Shown here: one piece after another, positions 42,293 to 45,144 of the stretch
Layout of the letters: each line of letters begins with the position of its first letter
Position numbering within the stretch: position 1 is the first letter of the stretch
Assembly (NCBI GenBank): GCA_903894955.1
Contig: CAITSA010000004.1
Span: 1-45,144, forward strand
DNA length: 45,144 nucleotides
Reading direction: 5' to 3'
From: an uncultured bacterium
Lineage (GTDB): Bacteria; Patescibacteriota; Minisyncoccia; Phycocordibacterales; UBA9973
The notes under the pieces: generated by a model
The model's database searches: none
Told to the model about the DNA's origin: nothing
The model's input: the letters and a program-made list of their open reading frames with translations, nothing else
Position numbers and translations under genes: made by a program

Positions 42293-44086
42293 TTACTCCG
42301 AAACAACTCGAAATACTTCTTCTAAAGTGGTAACACCTAAAACTGCTTGGAAAACCCCGTCTTCAATCATGGTCATCATCCCCTCTTTTTTTGCCTGCAC
42401 TTCTATTTCATCCTGAGAACTTCCTTTGATCATCATTTCCCTTATCGTAGTGGTAACTTTTAATACTTCATGCATTCCAATACGACCTGAATATCCATCT
42501 TCAAATTCAGCACTTTTCACTGCTTTATAAAAAGGAATTTTATCCCAAGTACTATTCAGATCGACAACGTTTTCAGTTTTCAAAAACTCAAATACTCTAT
42601 CTAAATCAACAATTTTCGCAAGATTTTTTATCTCAGCTGATGATAAAAAATACTTTTCTTTATTAGAAATAAGTTTACGTACCAATCTTTGGGCAATAAT
42701 TGTTTTCACGGTGGCTGTTATTAAAAAAGGCTCAACTCCCATGTCCATTAGTCTTGGAATCGCGCCAGCAGCCGAATTAGTGTGAATAGTAGAAAGAACT
42801 AGATGCCCCGTCAGCGACGCATTAACTGCTAGTCCAGCTGTTTCACCATCACGAATTTCTCCCACCATGACAATATCTGGATCTTGACGCAACAATGAAC
42901 GAAGCCCATTAGCAAAAGTTAATCCAATTTCTGGTTTAACTTGTGTTTGATTAACTCTCGGCATTTGATATTCAATAGGATCTTCAACTGTTGAAATATT
43001 AACTTCCGGCCTATTCAAAAGATCCAGTAAGGTATAAAGAGTAGTTGTTTTACCACTTCCGGTCGGACCAGTCGCAAGCACCATACCAGTTTTTTGTTTC
43101 AATGAATTATGTATTCGCTCTAACCCTTCACCATGAAATCCAAGCACTTCTAAAGAAAAACCGTGAGCATTTTCTTTTAAGATTCTAATGACTGTTTTTT
43201 CCCCAAAAAAAGTTGGTAAAGTAGAAACACGAAAAGAAATTTTTTCTCCGTTTTGTTCTATTTTAAAGCGTCCATCTTGAGGTAATCTTTTTTCATCCAA
43301 TTTTAAATTGGACAATACTTTAATACGTGCAGTTATCCCAGAACCAGCATGTTTATCTAAAACCATCGCATCATGCAGAATGCCATCTATTCGATAACGT
43401 ACTGTGAGATCATTCTCCCCAGGCTCAATATGAATATCAGAAGCATTTTGCAAAATCGCGTGAAAAATCAAAGAATCAACTATTTTTATCACTGGCAAAC
43501 CTTCTGCCATTTCTTTTAATTCTAATTCCAATTCTGATTTTTCAGTAAAATTTTCTCCGTCTGTTTGATTCGATAAGTCTTTTTCCGAAGAAAGATTCAG
43601 CTTAGTACTTTCTTTTTGAATAATATCTTGAAATTCAGATTTCAAACTTTGCCGATATTGTACCAAAACAGACCTAATCGAAATAGTATCAGTCAGGCGA
43701 GGTAAAATTTTTAATCCAGAACGTTTTTTTATAAAATCAATCACTGACAAATCATCAACATCCAACATTGCTACTTCTAAAGTATTTTCATTTTTATCAC
43801 CTTTTTTATAAGCAATAATATTATAGTTGCGCGCAATCGGCTCTGGGATCAGAGATAGTACAGAAAAATCTATTTTCTGTTTATCTAAACTAACAAATGG
43901 AATTCCTAAAACAAAAGCCTCCATTCTTTTCAAATCCGTTTCAGATATCTTGCCAAGAGAAAGTAAAACATCACCTATCTTTTGTTTTTTAGTTTTAGCT
44001 TTTTGAAATGCCTCCTCAAGGTCTGTCTTAGACACAAGTTTGCCATCTAAAATAAATTTTTTTAATTGTTCTTCATCGATGGTCAT
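42293..44086 (-). CDS. pilB: Type IV pilus assembly ATPase
   Basis: ATGPTGSGKTTTLYTLLD, DPIEYQMPRVNQTQVKPEIGLTFANGLRSLLRQDPDIVMVGEIRD, TGHLVLSTIHTNSA. Confidence 0.96.
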   Translation of the reverse strand: MTIDEEQLKKFILDGKLVSKTDLEEAFQKAKTKKQKIGDVLLSLGKISETDLKRMEAFVLGIPFVSLDKQKIDFSVLSLIPEPIARNYNIIAYKKGDKNENTLEVAMLDVDDLSVIDFIKKRSGLKILPRLTDTISIRSVLVQYRQSLKSEFQDIIQKESTKLNLSSEKDLSNQTDGENFTEKSELELELKEMAEGLPVIKIVDSLIFHAILQNASDIHIEPGENDLTVRYRIDGILHDAMVLDKHAGSGITARIKVLSNLKLDEKRLPQDGRFKIEQNGEKISFRVSTLPTFFGEKTVIRILKENAHGFSLEVLGFHGEGLERIHNSLKQKTGMVLATGPTGSGKTTTLYTLLDLLNRPEVNISTVEDPIEYQMPRVNQTQVKPEIGLTFANGLRSLLRQDPDIVMVGEIRDGETAGLAVNASLTGHLVLSTIHTNSAAGAIPRLMDMGVEPFLITATVKTIIAQRLVRKLISNKEKYFLSSAEIKNLAKIVDLDRVFEFLKTENVVDLNSTWDKIPFYKAVKSAEFEDGYSGRIGMHEVLKVTTTIREMMIKGSSQDEIEVQAKKEGMMTMIEDGVFQAVLGVTTLEEVFRVVSE

Positions 44087-44098
44087 TAGTTAGATTAT

Positions 44099-44133
44099 AG
44101 CAAAAAAATCTACCGAGGGGTAGATTTTTTTGC
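44099..44133. terminator. Bidirectional intrinsic terminator between the surface gene and pilB
   Basis: AGCAAAAAAATCTACCGAGGGGTAGATTTTTTTGCT. Confidence 0.85.
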
Positions 44134-44153
44134 TAACTTTTATACTACAAAGA

Positions 44154-45144
44154 TTAATTCTCTATCACCCCCGAACTTTTCTTTTCGTAACAAGATGAAG
44201 TTCCGCAAGTCCAAGTATACCTAGAAGCACTAGTTTTTTTATTCGTGCCAGTATCACAAGTATGATCAGTCGGACCACCAGAGCAAACATCACCGTCACA
44301 TTTAAAGTGTTTCATTGGAGGTGTACAAGTTGGGACACTACCAACTGGATTAACTACCACTTGTACTTGTGAAGAAACATCCGTAGTCTCTGACTTTGAA
44401 CAGGTAATAACATAAGTATATGTGCCAGCAGTTAGACCAGTGATAGTTTCAGATGATCCACTAAATAACTTTTGTCCACTCCAAGACCCCGAGGCTATAC
44501 AAATATCTGGAGTGCCAGTGGTTGACCAAGTTAAAGTAGTTGAATTTGTAGGAAATGTCATAGAGGTTGGCGAAGCAGTGAGAATTACGGAAATAGAATT
44601 TGCCAAACATTTTGTCCCATCCCAAGTAGCCCCTGCTGCACAACTTGCAGTAGCAGTAGCAGTAGCAAGTTGTTTAGCATTATTATAAAGATACAATGTT
44701 CTTGCTTGATGGACACCTCCGTTTATGTAAGAGATCACAACATCTGATTTGACTCCTACATCATAAGTACCTACAGTTGGAGGCTTAGCAGGACTTGAAG
44801 TTGAAGAAACAATTGGAAAGTTAGCTGAAGTACTTCCACCATCGTCGGTATTACTAGTTACAGCCGATCCAAGAACAACTTCAGGATTTGTTACAGTCCA
44901 AGACATGCTTGCGTTACAACTACTTGCTCCGGATGAAATAGTACAATTAGAAGCAACTAAGACACCGGACATTCCTGGATTATTTTTACATGTAGCTGTA
45001 GTTCCATCCCAAGTAGTCCCTGCAGCACAGCTCGCGGTCGCTGTAGCCGTGGCAAGTTGTAATGCATTGTTGTAAAGATAGAATGTTCGTCCAGTGTATG
45101 GAACAACTAGAGATTGACTGCCTGATTGAGGAGTAGTTAAGGTA
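44154..45144 (-). CDS. Partial secreted/surface repeat protein (runs off window end)
   Basis: Frame stays open upstream of the listed ATG to the window edge; repeated unit YLYNNA(K/L)QLATATATASCAAG(A/T)TWDGT. Confidence 0.75.
   Translation of the reverse strand, partial: TLTTPQSGSQSLVVPYTGRTFYLYNNALQLATATATASCAAGTTWDGTTATCKNNPGMSGVLVASNCTISSGASSCNASMSWTVTNPEVVLGSAVTSNTDDGGSTSANFPIVSSTSSPAKPPTVGTYDVGVKSDVVISYINGGVHQARTLYLYNNAKQLATATATASCAAGATWDGTKCLANSISVILTASPTSMTFPTNSTTLTWSTTGTPDICIASGSWSGQKLFSGSSETITGLTAGTYTYVITCSKSETTDVSSQVQVVVNPVGSVPTCTPPMKHFKCDGDVCSGGPTDHTCDTGTNKKTSASRYTWTCGTSSCYEKKSSGVIEN

Noticed and set aside
1-45144. tRNA, rRNA and CRISPR array search by eye
   Set aside because: No cloverleaf-like T-loop GGTTCRA pattern, rRNA stretch or regularly spaced direct repeats were recognised; tRNAscan-SE, barrnap and CRISPR finders would be needed to confirm.

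Overview
AT-rich chromosomal window with compact gene order and gene content consistent with a CPR/Patescibacteria (Parcubacteria-like) genome; the lineage call is inference. Most of it is housekeeping: recA, efp, rpsF-ssb-rpsR, tatD, metG, hisD, glyS, recO, ileS, argS, dut, tmk, glyA, a split comEC, rnhA, recJ, pgk, tpiA. It also carries a type IV pilus cluster, a HigBA-like toxin-antitoxin pair and several large surface proteins. No tRNA, rRNA or CRISPR array was recognised. The main unusual signals are: (1) a 1376-aa type-II-like IleRS carrying an internal histidine-phosphatase domain and a C-terminal HD-hydrolase domain, with a variant HIGH motif, behind an apparent T-box leader with a very short Stem I and an AUC specifier; (2) short palindromic elements inserted in frame in essential genes (recA, glyS, ileS several times, recJ, rnhA, comEC, pif1-like, metG N-terminus); (3) a DUF559 endonuclease-like gene between metG and tatD, flanked by ~38-40 bp near-identical inverted repeats, with a related gene-less copy inside ileS; (4) a 7-nt periodic TAG/CTAG repeat in the ssb leader; (5) a long stem-loop element between dut and argS; (6) an unlisted 53-aa Cys/basic small ORF behind a perfect hairpin.
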